Shown here: positions 19,497 to 29,521 of the stretch, piece after piece
Layout: each line of letters opens with the position of its first letter
How positions within the stretch are numbered: position 1 is the first letter of the stretch
Origin: Hyphomicrobium sp. LHD-15
Lineage (GTDB): Bacteria > Pseudomonadota > Alphaproteobacteria > Rhizobiales > Hyphomicrobiaceae
Assembly (NCBI RefSeq): GCF_031157355.1
Contig: NZ_JAVIFT010000001.1
Location: 248,001-312,000, forward strand
DNA length: 64,000 nucleotides
Reading direction: 5' to 3'
Position numbers and translations under genes: made by a program
Notes under the pieces: model-generated
Told to the model about the DNA's origin: nothing
The model's input: the letters and a program-made list of their open reading frames with translations, nothing else
Database searches by the model: none

Positions 19497-20566
19497 GGAT
19501 CGGCGCGACCGGAAACGGCCGCCTCCTCGAACGTTGCCATTCCGTTGTGAAGCGCGCAGGCGAGCCGCACCACGGCGAGCGCCGTCGCCGCGCCCGAGCC
19601 TTCGCCGAGCCGAAGATTGAGATCGAGTATGGGCCGGGCGCCGAGCGCATCGAGAACGATCGCGTGCCCCTGCTCGGCCGAGCGATGCGAAAAAATGAGC
19701 CACGGCTTGCATGATGGATTGAGCCGCGTCGCCAAAAGTGCGGCCACGGACACGATGAACCCATCGACGAGCACCGGCGTGCCGCGCTGCGCGGCGGCGA
19801 CGATCGCTCCCGCCAACGCTGCGATCTCAAGCCCACCGACTGTTGCAAGCACGCGTGCCGGATCGGCTTCGCCCGCCAACCCGGCAAGGCCATGCCGGGC
19901 CAGACCGGCTTCGATCACCTGAACCTTGTGCGCTATCCCTGCTTTGTCGAGCCCGGTGCCGGCGCCCGCGATCTCGCCCGGCGGCTTGCCGAGGAGCGCG
20001 GCGGCGATGGCCGCGGCCGCTGTCGTGTTGCCGATCCCCATTTCGCCGAACAGCACGAGATCGGCCGGCCCTGCCGCTTCGACCGCACGCTTACCCGCCG
20101 CAAGCGCCGCGTCGCGCTCCTCGGCTGTCATCGCCGGTTCGACAGTAAAATCGCGCGTGCCACGCCGTGGCTTGTCCGTGACGACGCCCGGCAGGGAAAC
20201 GGACGCGAGCGTTCCGGCATCGACGACCGTGAGGCTCACGCCCAACTCGCGAGTGAGCACCGACACCGCGGCACCGCCGCTCGCGAAGTTCTTCAGCATC
20301 TCGACGGTGACGGCCGCCGGATAGGCGGAGATGTTCTGTGCGGTGACGCCATGGTCGCCGGCAAACAGGATGATCGGAGCCTTGGTTGCGCGCGGACGAT
20401 CGGTTGCCTGGAGGGACGCCAGCGTGATGGCCAGCGTTTCGAGCACGCCAAGAGAGCCCGCCGGCTTGGTCAGAACCGCCTGTCGGGCGCGGGCGGCCGC
20501 TTCATGTTCGGCGGAGGGCGCGGAACAGGGGGCTTCGATCCAGGTGCTTGGCCGGGTGCTCGACAT
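19493..20566 (-). CDS. cobT: Nicotinate-nucleotide--dimethylbenzimidazole phosphoribosyltransferase
   Basis: This 357-residue enzyme makes alpha-ribazole phosphate from nicotinate mononucleotide and dimethylbenzimidazole, the product of BluB. Motifs include [54 protein letters not shown] and the C-terminal [15 protein letters not shown], whose Glu corresponds to the catalytic Glu. It heads the cobT-cobC-cobS run, joined by four-base overlaps. The gap to the divergent gene at 20725 shows no recognisable cobalamin riboswitch. Confidence 0.94.
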   Translation of the reverse strand: MSSTRPSTWIEAPCSAPSAEHEAAARARQAVLTKPAGSLGVLETLAITLASLQATDRPRATKAPIILFAGDHGVTAQNISAYPAAVTVEMLKNFASGGAAVSVLTRELGVSLTVVDAGTLASVSLPGVVTDKPRRGTRDFTVEPAMTAEERDAALAAGKRAVEAAGPADLVLFGEMGIGNTTAAAAIAAALLGKPPGEIAGAGTGLDKAGIAHKVQVIEAGLARHGLAGLAGEADPARVLATVGGLEIAALAGAIVAAAQRGTPVLVDGFIVSVAALLATRLNPSCKPWLIFSHRSAEQGHAIVLDALGARPILDLNLRLGEGSGAATALAVVRLACALHNGMATFEEAAVSGRADP

Positions 20567-20724
20567 GTGGCTCGCTGAAGGTTAGGGCGTAGCTGTGCTG
20601 GATGGCACGCCGGATCGTGCAGGGCAACCGGGGATCGCAGCGGCACGAACGCCCTCGATCGAGCCGGTTCCTCCGCGATCTTTGCGCGGCCTACTCCGGC
20701 GGCATTAACCTCGAGGGCGGCCTT

Positions 20725-21735
20725 ATGAAACTCAGGCGCGTATGGGACGGGGCGAGACCCGTCGTTCAGATCGGAACGGCCACGGGCTGGGTGGCCGTGA
20801 CGCGCGCCATCGGGGCGCTTTCGTCCGCGCTTTCCGAGGCGGACAGCGCGCGCTTTGGCATCGATGCCGTCGCACTGCTCGGCGCACCGGACGCGCTGCG
20901 CCGTCAGCTCATGGACGCCGCGGCGACACTTGCGCCGGATCAAGATGCGACTCGTGTGCTCATGCCGTTCGAGCCAAAATCGTTTCGCGACTTCATGTTC
21001 TACGAGCGCCATGCCATCGATGCCGCGCGCGGCTTCGTGCGCCGGTTCATGCCGGCGGCCTGGCCGATCGTTCGTGCCTACGAAGCAACGATCGGTGCAC
21101 CGTTTCCGGCGCTACGTCCGCACAAGCTCTGGGCGCTACAGCCGATCTACTACATGGGCAATCATCTGGCTTTCGCGCCGGACGGCACGGCGCTCGCCGT
21201 TCCCTCTTATACGCGCGCGCTCGATTATGAACTCGAACTCGGCTTCGTTCTCGCGCGCGGGCTCTACAATGCCACGCCCGACGAAGCGGAGGCCGCCATC
21301 GGCGGCTTTGTCGTGATCAACGATTTCAGCGCGCGCGACGTCCAGGAGGCGGAGATGCGGTCTGGCTTCGGGCCGCAGAAATCCAAGCACTTCCGCAACA
21401 GCATTTCGGCGACCGCTGTCAGCGCCGACGAAATCCTGCCGCGGTGGCGCGATCTCACGGGCTTCGTGCGCATCAACGGCGATCTCGTCGGCGAGGTCTC
21501 GACGGCGGGGCCGCGCTGGTCGCTTGGCGAGGCACTCGCCCATGCGTCACGCTCGGAACCGCTTCATGCCGGCGAGCTGTTCGCGACCGGCACGCTCCCC
21601 GGTGGCAGCGGCATCGAAACATTCCATCTCAAGCTAGGCCGGCTTCTTGCCGCCGGAGACACCATCGAAATCGGCATCGAGGGCGTGGGCACGATCACGA
21701 CCCCGATCATCACAGAGGACGCAAGCCCGTCATGA
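20725..21735 (+). CDS. Fumarylacetoacetate hydrolase family protein
   Basis: This 336-residue protein has the FAH fold: a small N-terminal domain and a catalytic domain from about residue 100. The metal-binding block is recognisable in YELELGFVLARG and in VVINDFSARDVQEAEM, and the FGPQKSKHFRNS segment follows. FAH members are hydrolases, decarboxylases or isomerases in aromatic and sugar-acid catabolism; I cannot fix the reaction. The start at 20725 follows GAGGG. Its stop overlaps the next gene by four bases, so it works with a cyclase/formamidase-like protein. Confidence 0.8.
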   Translation: MKLRRVWDGARPVVQIGTATGWVAVTRAIGALSSALSEADSARFGIDAVALLGAPDALRRQLMDAAATLAPDQDATRVLMPFEPKSFRDFMFYERHAIDAARGFVRRFMPAAWPIVRAYEATIGAPFPALRPHKLWALQPIYYMGNHLAFAPDGTALAVPSYTRALDYELELGFVLARGLYNATPDEAEAAIGGFVVINDFSARDVQEAEMRSGFGPQKSKHFRNSISATAVSADEILPRWRDLTGFVRINGDLVGEVSTAGPRWSLGEALAHASRSEPLHAGELFATGTLPGGSGIETFHLKLGRLLAAGDTIEIGIEGVGTITTPIITEDASPS

Positions 21736-22490
21736 AGGTCATCGATCTCTCGAAGCCGGTGCGCTTCAATCGCGACGATCCGTTCTTCATGCGCGTGAAG
21801 GTGAAGCACAAGCCGCACTGGATGGCGAAGCTGCTGGTGCGCTTGCTCGGCTTGCCGTTCCGGCTGTTCCCGCGCGATTTTGCGGGCTGGGCCGACGACA
21901 CCATCAGCATGGGCGTGCACGCGACGACGCACATCGATGCGCCGTGGCACTACGGGCCGGTTTCGGCAGGTGCACCGGCGCAGACCATCGAACAGATCCC
22001 GTTGGATCGCTGCATCGGCCCCGGCGTGGTGCTCGACCTTTCGCACAAGGCCGACGACGACCCGATCACGGTCGCGGACATGGAAGCTGCCCTCGTCGCC
22101 TCCGGGGCAATGCTCACCGAGCACACCATCGTGCTGATCCGCACCGGGCGCGACCGGCTGATGGGAACGAAAGATTTCTGGCAGACCGGCACCGGCATGA
22201 GTGCCGCGGCCACCGAATGGCTGCTCGACCGGGGCGTCACGGTGATGGGGATCGACCAATGGGGCTGGGACCTGCCGTTTCGGGCCCAGATCGCGAAGTC
22301 CCGTGCGACCGGCGACGACACGCTGTTCTGGGAAGCCCATCGCGTCGGCCAGCGGCGGCCGTATTGGCACATGGAGCAGCTGACCAATCTCGGCGCGCTG
22401 CCGGCGCATGGATTCGAGGTGGCCGTGTTCCCGCTAAAAATCGAAGGGGCCTCGGCCGCGCCCGCTAGGGTGGTGGCGCTGCTGCGTTGA
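21732..22490 (+). CDS. Cyclase family protein (kynurenine-formamidase-like metal hydrolase)
   Basis: This 252-residue member of the Cyclase (PF04199) family shows the metal-site motif HATTHIDAPWHYGP, the family's HxGTHxDxPxH, at about residue 60. The later GIDQWGWD segment is also typical. Relatives hydrolyse N-formylkynurenine, isatin or related amides. Coupling to the FAH-family gene suggests a short ring-cleavage or amide-hydrolysis pathway whose substrate I cannot name. A weak hairpin (GCCAC/GTGGC near 22540) follows the stop. Confidence 0.78.
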   Translation: MKVIDLSKPVRFNRDDPFFMRVKVKHKPHWMAKLLVRLLGLPFRLFPRDFAGWADDTISMGVHATTHIDAPWHYGPVSAGAPAQTIEQIPLDRCIGPGVVLDLSHKADDDPITVADMEAALVASGAMLTEHTIVLIRTGRDRLMGTKDFWQTGTGMSAAATEWLLDRGVTVMGIDQWGWDLPFRAQIAKSRATGDDTLFWEAHRVGQRRPYWHMEQLTNLGALPAHGFEVAVFPLKIEGASAAPARVVALLR

Positions 22491-22668
22491 GATTTTCGAT
22501 GGCGCCAGGACGACCAGTTGTTTTTGCTATGATTTTCTGGCCACACCTTCGCGTGGCTCACATTTACCTGCGAATATTTCGGCGTCGAGGCTGTGGATCG
22601 GGAATTTTTCCCTGTATAACGGGATAACATTTCTTCCCCGTCCACACCCGCACGTTCGCAGGCTCCGA

Positions 22669-22848
22669 ATGAAGAAGCCCAAACAAGAACCGGCCGTCAC
22701 TCAGCTCGACCCGAGCCACCCGAACCACGACGCGATCCTGCTCAAGCGCAACCGCCTGGAGGCACACCGACGCAGGCGTCTCGAGAACCAGGGTGAGGTG
22801 CCTGCGCGAACCGGCGGAAAGCCTGCAACAGGCAAACCCGCGAAATAG
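22669..22848 (+). CDS. Small basic hypothetical protein (59 residues)
   Basis: This 59-codon frame begins MKKPKQEPAVTQLDPSHPNH, then an Arg-rich helix-like stretch (LLKRNRLEAHRRRRLENQGE), and ends GKPATGKPAK. Third positions are strongly G/C, as in the surrounding genes, which supports coding. It is preceded by an A/T-rich patch near 22590-22640 that may hold its promoter. I do not recognise the family. The charge suggests nucleic-acid or ribosome association, which is only a guess. Confidence 0.5.
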   Translation: MKKPKQEPAVTQLDPSHPNHDAILLKRNRLEAHRRRRLENQGEVPARTGGKPATGKPAK

Positions 22849-23004
22849 CTCCGACTGCCCCGGCACGGAGTAGAAAGCTGCCCGCCTTTCTAAGGATCCG
22901 GCGGAAAACCTCGCCCTGCCCTTGATCCCTTTCGGTCCGGCCCCACTTCTTCTGCTGTCGGGCGTGCGAAGCCCCATGCGCTGAGCGAAGAGGGACACTT
23001 CGAT

Positions 23005-23907
23005 ATGACCGACGACGACCGCCGCGATCCCGATGCCGCCAATCTCGCGGCCGATCTCAAAAGCCTGATGCCCAAGTTCGAGCCCTCCCGGCGGGATGCG
23101 ATGATCACGACGCTGGCAGCAGGGTTTGCGCTCGCGACCCAGCCGGTTGCCGCGGAAACAACCATTACGACCGACAGCGACGGCCTCGTGGCTGGCGAGG
23201 TGCGTATTCCCGCCACCGATATCGAGATCCCGGCCTATCGCGCGATGCCAGCAGCCGGTGGACCGTTCCCGGTGGTGCTGGTCGTGCAGGAAATCTTCGG
23301 CGTTCACGAGCACATCAAGGATGTCTGCCGACGCCTCGCCAAGGCCGGTTACTTCGCGCTCGCGCCCGAAATGTTCCTACGCCAGGGCGACGTTTCGCAA
23401 CTGAAGAGCATCGACGAGATCCGCCCGGTGGTTGCCAAGGTTCCGGACAGCCAGGTGATGAGCGACCTCGATGCGGCCGTAGCCTTCGCGGCGGCGAGCG
23501 GACATGGCAACGTCGAAAAACTCGCGATCACCGGCTTCTGCTGGGGTGGGCGGATCACATGGCTTTACGCGGCCCACAATCCGAAGCTCAAGGCGGGCGT
23601 CGCATGGTACGGCCGTCTAACCGGCGAGCCGTCGGCGCTGACGCCCAAACATCCGGTCGATGTCGCTGCCGATCTCAAGGCACCCGTGCTTGGCCTCTAC
23701 GGCGGCGCTGATCAGGGCATCCCGCTCGATACGGTCGAGAAAATGCGAGATGCCTGCAAGCAAGCCGGCAAGACCTGCGAGATCATCGTGTTCGACGGCG
23801 CGCCGCACGCCTTCCATGCCGACTATCGTCCGAGCTACCGCGCAGAGCCGGCCAAGGAAGGTTGGGCGCGTTTGCTCGCGTGGCTCAAGCAGCACGGCGT
23901 GAGCTAA
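23005..23907 (+). CDS. Dienelactone hydrolase family protein
   Basis: This 300-residue alpha/beta hydrolase of the DLH family has nucleophile Cys179 in GFCWGG, the elbow typical of dienelactone hydrolases. Likely triad partners are the Asp in [13 protein letters not shown] and the His in [13 protein letters not shown]. Residues 29-50 ([20 protein letters not shown]) look like a twin-arginine export signal or uncleaved anchor, so the protein may be periplasmic. The 30 residues before it are hydrophilic. The gene stands alone. Dienelactone, or another lactone or ester, is the plausible substrate. Confidence 0.85.
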   Translation: MTDDDRRDPDAANLAADLKSLMPKFEPSRRDAMITTLAAGFALATQPVAAETTITTDSDGLVAGEVRIPATDIEIPAYRAMPAAGGPFPVVLVVQEIFGVHEHIKDVCRRLAKAGYFALAPEMFLRQGDVSQLKSIDEIRPVVAKVPDSQVMSDLDAAVAFAAASGHGNVEKLAITGFCWGGRITWLYAAHNPKLKAGVAWYGRLTGEPSALTPKHPVDVAADLKAPVLGLYGGADQGIPLDTVEKMRDACKQAGKTCEIIVFDGAPHAFHADYRPSYRAEPAKEGWARLLAWLKQHGVS

Positions 23908-23936
23908 AGCGCTACTCTGGTCAATCGGGTTCGCGC

Positions 23937-24131
23937 TCAGTCTTGCTTGGGTTTCCAGCCCAACCAGTCGGCAATGGATTCCCAGAACGCTGCGATCGCG
24001 ACGATCAGCGTCACCAGAAGCACTGAAACGACAAGCTGGATGACGCCGAAGTTCGCTGCATCCTCGGCGACGAACCATCCGGTGATAACAGCGGCAACAA
24101 GCATGATAGGGCGAATGAGCCAGTTCAGCAT
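23937..24131 (-). CDS. Small hypothetical membrane protein (64 residues)
   Basis: This 64-residue protein has two hydrophobic segments, about residues 5-22 (LIRPIMLVAAVITGWFVA) and 28-48, then an amphipathic WESIADWLGWKPKQD tail. GAGGG lies five bases before the ATG. It is transcribed toward the dienelactone hydrolase gene. I do not recognise a family. The same orientation and small gap suggest it could follow the RND pump genes, but nearly 100 bases with a small dyad (AACGAT/ATCGTT, 24198-24213) separate them. Confidence 0.6.
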   Translation of the reverse strand: MLNWLIRPIMLVAAVITGWFVAEDAANFGVIQLVVSVLLVTLIVAIAAFWESIADWLGWKPKQD

Positions 24132-24234
24132 TGGGCCCTCACAACTGAATTCCGACGATCATGCCGCGGCTTCTGCAATCAATCCTTGATACCGCTCAAC
24201 GATTTGTATCGTTAACCGTCGCGGCGGCGAACGA

Positions 24235-27200
24235 TCATTGCGGGTTCACCTCCGCCGGCTTCGTCTCCGGGGTGCGCCGGCCTTCCTGCAGACGCTGGAA
24301 GACCACGTAAAGCATCGGGATCAGGAAGATACCAAAGATCGCCGCGCCGAGCATGCCGGCCAGAACCGGAACGCCGACGGCGATCATGCTGTCCGCACCA
24401 GGACCGTTGGCGATCACGAGCGGCACCAGACCCATGATGAACGCAAAGCTCGTCATCATGACCGGGCGGAAGCGAAGCTTCGCGCCGTCGATCGCAGAGT
24501 CGAGCAGCGAGTCGCCGGCTGCTCGCCGCTCGATCGAGAACGCGACGATCAGAATGGCGTTCTTCGCCGCAAGCGCGATCAGCACGACCAACCCGATCTG
24601 AGCGTAGAGCGTGAAGCTCATGCCCATCAGCCAGAGCGTTGCGATCGCAGCCAGCACCGAGACGGAGACCGACAGCAGCACCGGGACCGGTACCATCCAA
24701 CTCTCGTAGAGCGCGACCAGGAACAGGTAGGCGAACACGAGAGCTAGGGCGAGCACGATGGTCGTCTGGCCGGCGGATTCGATCTGCTCGCGGGCCTGTC
24801 CGGTCCACTCGTACGCGTAACCTTCCGGCAGCGTCGTCGCGGAGACCTGCTCCATGGCTTCGATGGCTTCACCTGGACCTCGCCCGGGCGCCGGGCTGCC
24901 GTTGATCGAGATAGCGCGATAGTTGTTGTAGCGGGTGAGCGTTCTCGGCCCCACGTCGAGCTTCACGTCGGCGATGCTGGCCATCGGCGTCATCTCGCCG
25001 GCGCTGTTCTTGACGTAGATCGCGGAAATGTCCTCGATCGAGCTACGGAACTTGGTTTCGGCCATCATCCGCACGGTCCAGGTGCGGCCGTAGAGGTTGA
25101 AGTCGTTGACGTAGTAGCCGCCGAGCGTTGCCTGGAGCGCCGCGAATACGTCCGACAGCGTGATGTTCAACGCACGCGTCTTGTCGCGATCGATGTCGAG
25201 GCGGATCTGGGGCGTCTCGGCTTCGTACGTCGAGAATACGGCGGCCAACTCAGGCCGCTGGTTCGCGGCGACCGTCAGGCCGCGCATGGCAGCGGCCATG
25301 TCGGCCGGGCTTTGGCCCCGCAGCGCTTCGAGCACATATTCGAAACCACCGACCTGACCGAGGCCTGAGATCGACGGCGGGTTGAGTGCGAACATGTTGC
25401 CGTCGGGAACGCCGAACAGGGCGCCGGTGAGGCGGCGCGCGACGACGGTCGAATGCATGTCAGCAGCCGTGCGCTGCTCGTAAGGCTTCAGACGCACGAA
25501 CATGACGCCGCCGTTGGACGCCGAGCCACCACCCAGGAAGTCGAGCCCCAGAATGGTGGTCAGGGATTCGACGGCCGGATCCTGTCTGACGATCGCGGCG
25601 GCCTTCTCGGCTGCGTCCGACGTGCGATTGAGAGACGCGCCGGCGGGCAGGTTGATGACGGTGATGATGAAGCCCTTGTCCTCGTCAGGCAGGAAGCCTG
25701 ACGGGGTGCGCGCGAACAAGAAATACGCGGCGACGCCGATCAGGATCAGAGCGATGATGCTGGTCGACGCCACGGCGACCAGCCTGCGCACGATGCCGGC
25801 GTAACCATCGGCAATCGAGTCGATGCCCTTGGTCACGTACTTCATCACGCCAACCGGATGGCCCGGCCGCAGCATCAGCGTGCAAAGTGCAGGCGACAGC
25901 GTGAGTGCGTTGATGGCAGAGATCACCATCGCCGCCGAGATGGTGACGGCGAACTGACGGAAGAGCACGCCGGAAGAGCCCGGCAGGAAGGCGACCGGCA
26001 CGAACACCGACAGCAGCACGAGCGTGATCGCGATGACGGGGCCTGCGATTTCCGACATGGCCTTGCGGGTGGCATCGGCCGGCGACAGATGCGGCTCCTC
26101 GTGCATCACGCGCTCGACGTTTTCGACCACGATGATGGCATCGTCGACGACGATGCCGATGGCGAGCACGAGCGCGAGCAGCGAGATCGTGTTCGCCGAA
26201 TATCCCATCGCGTAAAGAACGGCGAGCGCGCCGATGATGGCGACCGGTACGGCGATCAACGGAATGAGCGTGGGGCGCAGACGGCCCAGGAACACGAACA
26301 CCACGATCGCGACGAGCACGAACGCCTCGATCAGCGTGTGGATGACCTTGTCGATCATCGCGGAGACGAATTCGGCGGTGTTGTAGACGTAAGCGAACTC
26401 GACGCCTTCCGGGAAGCGGGGCTTCAGCTCCTCGAGCCGTTTCGAGACTGCGGTCGCGACGTTGACGGCGTTGGCTCCGGGCGAGAGATAGATGCCGATG
26501 GGCGCTGCGGGCTTGCCTTCGTAGCGCGCTTCGCTGTCGAAGGTGGCCCCCTCGATCTCGACACGGGCGACGTCGCGGACGCGGACAAACGAGCCATCGC
26601 TCTCCGCCCGCACGATGATGTCGCCGAATTCCTCGGTGGTCGACAGACGGCCCTTCGTGGTGACCGTGAGCTGCAGCCTCTGGTCGGTCGAAAGCGGTGC
26701 TGCGCCGATGCGGCCCGCGGCCGCCTGCACGTTTTGCGATTGAACTGCGGCAATGACATCCTGCGTCGATAGGCCGAAGTTGGCGAGGCGCTCGGGGTCG
26801 ATCCAGATGCGCATCGAATAGTCTCGCGCGCCGAAGATCGACGCGTCACCGACACCCGGCACGCGCTTGAGCTCGTCGAGAATGTTCAGGGTGACAAAGT
26901 TGGAGAGGAACAAGTCGTCCTTATCGCCCTTGGGCGAATAGAACAGAAACACCTGCAGGAGATCGGTCGAAACCTTCGAGATGGTGAGGCCGGTGCGACG
27001 CACCTCCTCGGGCAACTTGGCGGTTGCGAGATTGGCGCGGTTCTGGACGTTGACGGTGTCGATATCGGGGTCGGTGCCGAGCAGGAACGACACGGTCAGC
27101 GAATAGGAGCCGTCGTTCGCCGACGTCGACTTCATGTAGCGCATGCCGGTCACGCCGTTGATGGCGTTCTCCAGCGGCTGAGCGATGCTCTCCTCGACGG

Positions 27201-27369
27201 TCTTGGCGTCGGCACCCGAGTAGGTTGCACTGACACGCACCGTCGGCGGCGCGATTTCGGGATACTGCGCGACCGGGATCACGCTCATGGCGATGAGGCC
27301 GGCGAGGGTCAGCACGATGGAAATCACCATCGCGAGACGGGGGCGGCGGATGAAGACGTCGAAGATCAT
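24235..27369 (-). CDS. RND multidrug efflux transporter, inner-membrane pump (AcrB/HAE1 type)
   Basis: This 1044-residue pump has the expected length of HAE1 transporters. It begins [20 protein letters not shown] (TM1), and has two large periplasmic loops and about twelve transmembrane helices. The proton-relay Asp pair in TM4 is visible in [23 protein letters not shown]/drug-binding motifs such as [10 protein letters not shown] begin the second half. It uses proton influx to expel drugs or detergents through a tripartite complex. Its start overlaps the stop of the fusion-protein gene by four bases. No outer-membrane channel gene is present in the window. Confidence 0.93.
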   Translation of the reverse strand: MIFDVFIRRPRLAMVISIVLTLAGLIAMSVIPVAQYPEIAPPTVRVSATYSGADAKTVEESIAQPLENAINGVTGMRYMKSTSANDGSYSLTVSFLLGTDPDIDTVNVQNRANLATAKLPEEVRRTGLTISKVSTDLLQVFLFYSPKGDKDDLFLSNFVTLNILDELKRVPGVGDASIFGARDYSMRIWIDPERLANFGLSTQDVIAAVQSQNVQAAAGRIGAAPLSTDQRLQLTVTTKGRLSTTEEFGDIIVRAESDGSFVRVRDVARVEIEGATFDSEARYEGKPAAPIGIYLSPGANAVNVATAVSKRLEELKPRFPEGVEFAYVYNTAEFVSAMIDKVIHTLIEAFVLVAIVVFVFLGRLRPTLIPLIAVPVAIIGALAVLYAMGYSANTISLLALVLAIGIVVDDAIIVVENVERVMHEEPHLSPADATRKAMSEIAGPVIAITLVLLSVFVPVAFLPGSSGVLFRQFAVTISAAMVISAINALTLSPALCTLMLRPGHPVGVMKYVTKGIDSIADGYAGIVRRLVAVASTSIIALILIGVAAYFLFARTPSGFLPDEDKGFIITVINLPAGASLNRTSDAAEKAAAIVRQDPAVESLTTILGLDFLGGGSASNGGVMFVRLKPYEQRTAADMHSTVVARRLTGALFGVPDGNMFALNPPSISGLGQVGGFEYVLEALRGQSPADMAAAMRGLTVAANQRPELAAVFSTYEAETPQIRLDIDRDKTRALNITLSDVFAALQATLGGYYVNDFNLYGRTWTVRMMAETKFRSSIEDISAIYVKNSAGEMTPMASIADVKLDVGPRTLTRYNNYRAISINGSPAPGRGPGEAIEAMEQVSATTLPEGYAYEWTGQAREQIESAGQTTIVLALALVFAYLFLVALYESWMVPVPVLLSVSVSVLAAIATLWLMGMSFTLYAQIGLVVLIALAAKNAILIVAFSIERRAAGDSLLDSAIDGAKLRFRPVMMTSFAFIMGLVPLVIANGPGADSMIAVGVPVLAGMLGAAIFGIFLIPMLYVVFQRLQEGRRTPETKPAEVNPQ

Positions 27370-28556
27370 GGCGCGACCTCGACCGCGGGCGTTTCGAGGT
27401 TGACGTCGGCTTTGAACTCGCTCGGTTCCACCACGATGCCCGGCCGCACTTTCTGGTGGCCGCTGACGATCACGCGATCGCCTTCAGCAAGCCCGCTGCT
27501 CACGATGATGCGCGGTCCGCGCTGGTCGCCAACCTCGACGCGGCGGATCTCAACCTTGTTGTCGGGCGTGACCGCAAGCACGTAGGCGCCTTGCTGGTCG
27601 AGCATGATGGCGGATTGCGACACCATCAGCTTGTGTTCGGGATTCTTCGACATCACCTTGACGCCTACGATCTGCTGATCGACGAGCAGGCGTTGCGGAT
27701 TTGGAATTTCAGCCCGCACAGTGACGGTGTCGGTCCCGGCGTTGGACTCAACCTCCGAGAACTTGATGGCGCCATCCTGATCGTACGTGGTGCCGTCCGG
27801 CAACTTGATGCGGACGAGCACGTTGTCTCTACTCACCCCGGACTTGCGGACCTGAAGCAGAATGCGTTGCGGTACCGGAAACGCCACGTACATCGGATCC
27901 TGACGAACGAGCGTGAGCAACGGGTTGCTGGTCGGGCCGACGTACTCGCCTACCGAATAAGTAGCTCGTCCGGTGCGGCCATCCATGGGAGCGAGGATTT
28001 CGGTGTAGCTGAGGTCGAGCTCGGCTTTCGTCAAAGCCGCTTCCTGGGCCTGAACCGAAGCCCGCGCCTGAGACAGCTTTGAAGTGGCGTCATCGAGGGT
28101 CGACAGCGACGACGTCCCGCGGTCGGCCAGCTCTTTGGTGCGGTTGTAAGTGGCCTGGGCCAGCTCGAGCCCGGCGTGGGCGCTCGTCAGATTTGCCTTT
28201 GCTGCCGCCAGGGCCGCTTCATAGGGCGCGCGCTCGAGAGTGAACAGCTTCTCGCCCTTCTTTACTTCGCCACCCTCGTCGAAGCCGCGATGAGCCAGGA
28301 ACCCATCGACGCGTGCGCGGATTGCCACCTTGTCGATGGCCTGCACACGCCCGATGAACGCCGTTTCCTCTGCCACATCATGCACGCGTGCGGTCTCGAC
28401 CACGACACTCGGCGGCGGCGCCCCGGCGGGGGCTTGCGCCATCGCCGGCCCAGTAAGGGCAGCGGCGATCAAGGCGAGAAAAACGGCTGGACGAACAAGC
28501 GAGCGCGTGAGCGCGTGCCAAGGGCGCGCAGGCACCAGAAAGACGTGTGCGATCAT
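27366..28556 (-). CDS. RND efflux membrane fusion protein (AcrA type)
   Basis: This 396-residue periplasmic adaptor starts with a signal sequence (hydrophobic [16 protein letters not shown]). It is followed by the barrel-sandwich/lipoyl halves ([22 protein letters not shown]) flanking an alpha-hairpin (about residues 110-180), then beta-barrel and membrane-proximal domains. There is no Cys for lipidation at the cleavage site. It links the inner-membrane pump to an outer-membrane channel. It is the first gene of the pump operon and diverges from the TetR-family gene at 28737. Confidence 0.92.
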   Translation of the reverse strand: MIAHVFLVPARPWHALTRSLVRPAVFLALIAAALTGPAMAQAPAGAPPPSVVVETARVHDVAEETAFIGRVQAIDKVAIRARVDGFLAHRGFDEGGEVKKGEKLFTLERAPYEAALAAAKANLTSAHAGLELAQATYNRTKELADRGTSSLSTLDDATSKLSQARASVQAQEAALTKAELDLSYTEILAPMDGRTGRATYSVGEYVGPTSNPLLTLVRQDPMYVAFPVPQRILLQVRKSGVSRDNVLVRIKLPDGTTYDQDGAIKFSEVESNAGTDTVTVRAEIPNPQRLLVDQQIVGVKVMSKNPEHKLMVSQSAIMLDQQGAYVLAVTPDNKVEIRRVEVGDQRGPRIIVSSGLAEGDRVIVSGHQKVRPGIVVEPSEFKADVNLETPAVEVAP

Positions 28557-28694
28557 CTCGGCAATGCCCCATCCCTATCGAAATCAAAAAACAATCCCTG
28601 CCGAACAAGACAGGTCGTATGACAGCCTATCCGATGCCTCGCTATGGAGCGACACTCAACGCGCTACGGCGAAGTAACCCGCGATTGCCAAGTG

Positions 28695-28706
28695 CGGACG
28701 CGTCCG
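28695..28706. promoter_or_regulatory. Palindrome CGGACGCGTCCG, candidate TetR operator
   Basis: A perfect 12-bp palindrome lies between the divergent pump operon and the TetR gene, 31 bases before the TetR start. An AACG-GAAA-CGTT dyad lies just downstream, near 28720-28731. TetR regulators commonly bind such dyads in the shared promoter of the pump they control. No regulator-specific consensus was available to compare. Confidence 0.45.
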
Positions 28707-28736
28707 GTACCATTTAAGAAACGGAAACGTTCCAGA

Positions 28737-29429
28737 ATGTCAAGCGTCTCGGCCAGACAACCCAATCCTCATACCGACGCACCCAAGCGGCGTGGGCGCC
28801 CGCCTGCCTATTCGCTCGACGACCGACGGCGGATGATCCTCGAAGCGGCGGAGCGGGTGTTCGTCGCGTCGGGATATGGCGCGGCGAGCATGGAAGAGAT
28901 CGCGCGTGCCGCTGGCATGTCGAAGAAGACGCTTTACGCGCTCTACCCCGACAAACGGCACATCTTCGGTGCGCTGGTCGGCTATGCCGGAGAATTTCCC
29001 AAGAGCAATGCGATCCGCGCACAGGATCCGGCGCAGATCATCGCCGAACTCAGGCGGCGGCTGCTCGAGCTGGCCGCGTTCGCGTTGTCACCACGCCAAG
29101 TTGAAATCACGCGTCTCGTCATATCCGAAGCGCACCATTGGCCGGAGCTGGCCGAGGAGTTTCACGCCCGCGGCGTGACGCGGGGTGTCAGCTTCATCGC
29201 GGAGTGCCTCGAGAAGCTGCGGGACGCACGACCCGATATCGACATTCCCGACGTTCACCAGACGGCCGTGGCGCTTTGCGGGGCGGCGATCGGAGATTTC
29301 CATTTTCGCGTCCTCTTGGAAAATGGGCTGGTCTATCCGCGGGATAAGCTGCTGGCTCAAGTCGATCTCGCGCTCAGGATCGTGTTGCCGTCGGAACGCG
29401 CCCTGGTGACGCGTCGGCGCGAGAAATAG
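28737..29429 (+). CDS. TetR-family transcriptional regulator, probable repressor of the RND pump
   Basis: This 230-residue protein has an N-terminal helix-turn-helix: RRMILEAAERVFVASGYGAA, then MEEIARAAGMSKKTLYALYPDK, the classic TetR recognition helix. The C-terminal ligand-binding part resembles TetR_C proteins of the AefR type (ALSPRQVEITRLVISEAHHWPELAEEF). A basic, Pro-rich leader of about 25 residues precedes the HTH. The ATG at 28737 is used as the first plausible start next to the palindrome; the frame is open farther upstream. Divergent placement argues that it represses the pump genes and itself. Confidence 0.88.
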   Translation: MSSVSARQPNPHTDAPKRRGRPPAYSLDDRRRMILEAAERVFVASGYGAASMEEIARAAGMSKKTLYALYPDKRHIFGALVGYAGEFPKSNAIRAQDPAQIIAELRRRLLELAAFALSPRQVEITRLVISEAHHWPELAEEFHARGVTRGVSFIAECLEKLRDARPDIDIPDVHQTAVALCGAAIGDFHFRVLLENGLVYPRDKLLAQVDLALRIVLPSERALVTRRREK

Positions 29430-29521
29430 CCTGCCCTGGCCCCTTCGCGGCCTTCGTTTCTGGCCCTATGATCGCCGCCGCATTTTTAGGCCCCTGCCCG
29501 GAAGACCTGAAACGAGTGAGA

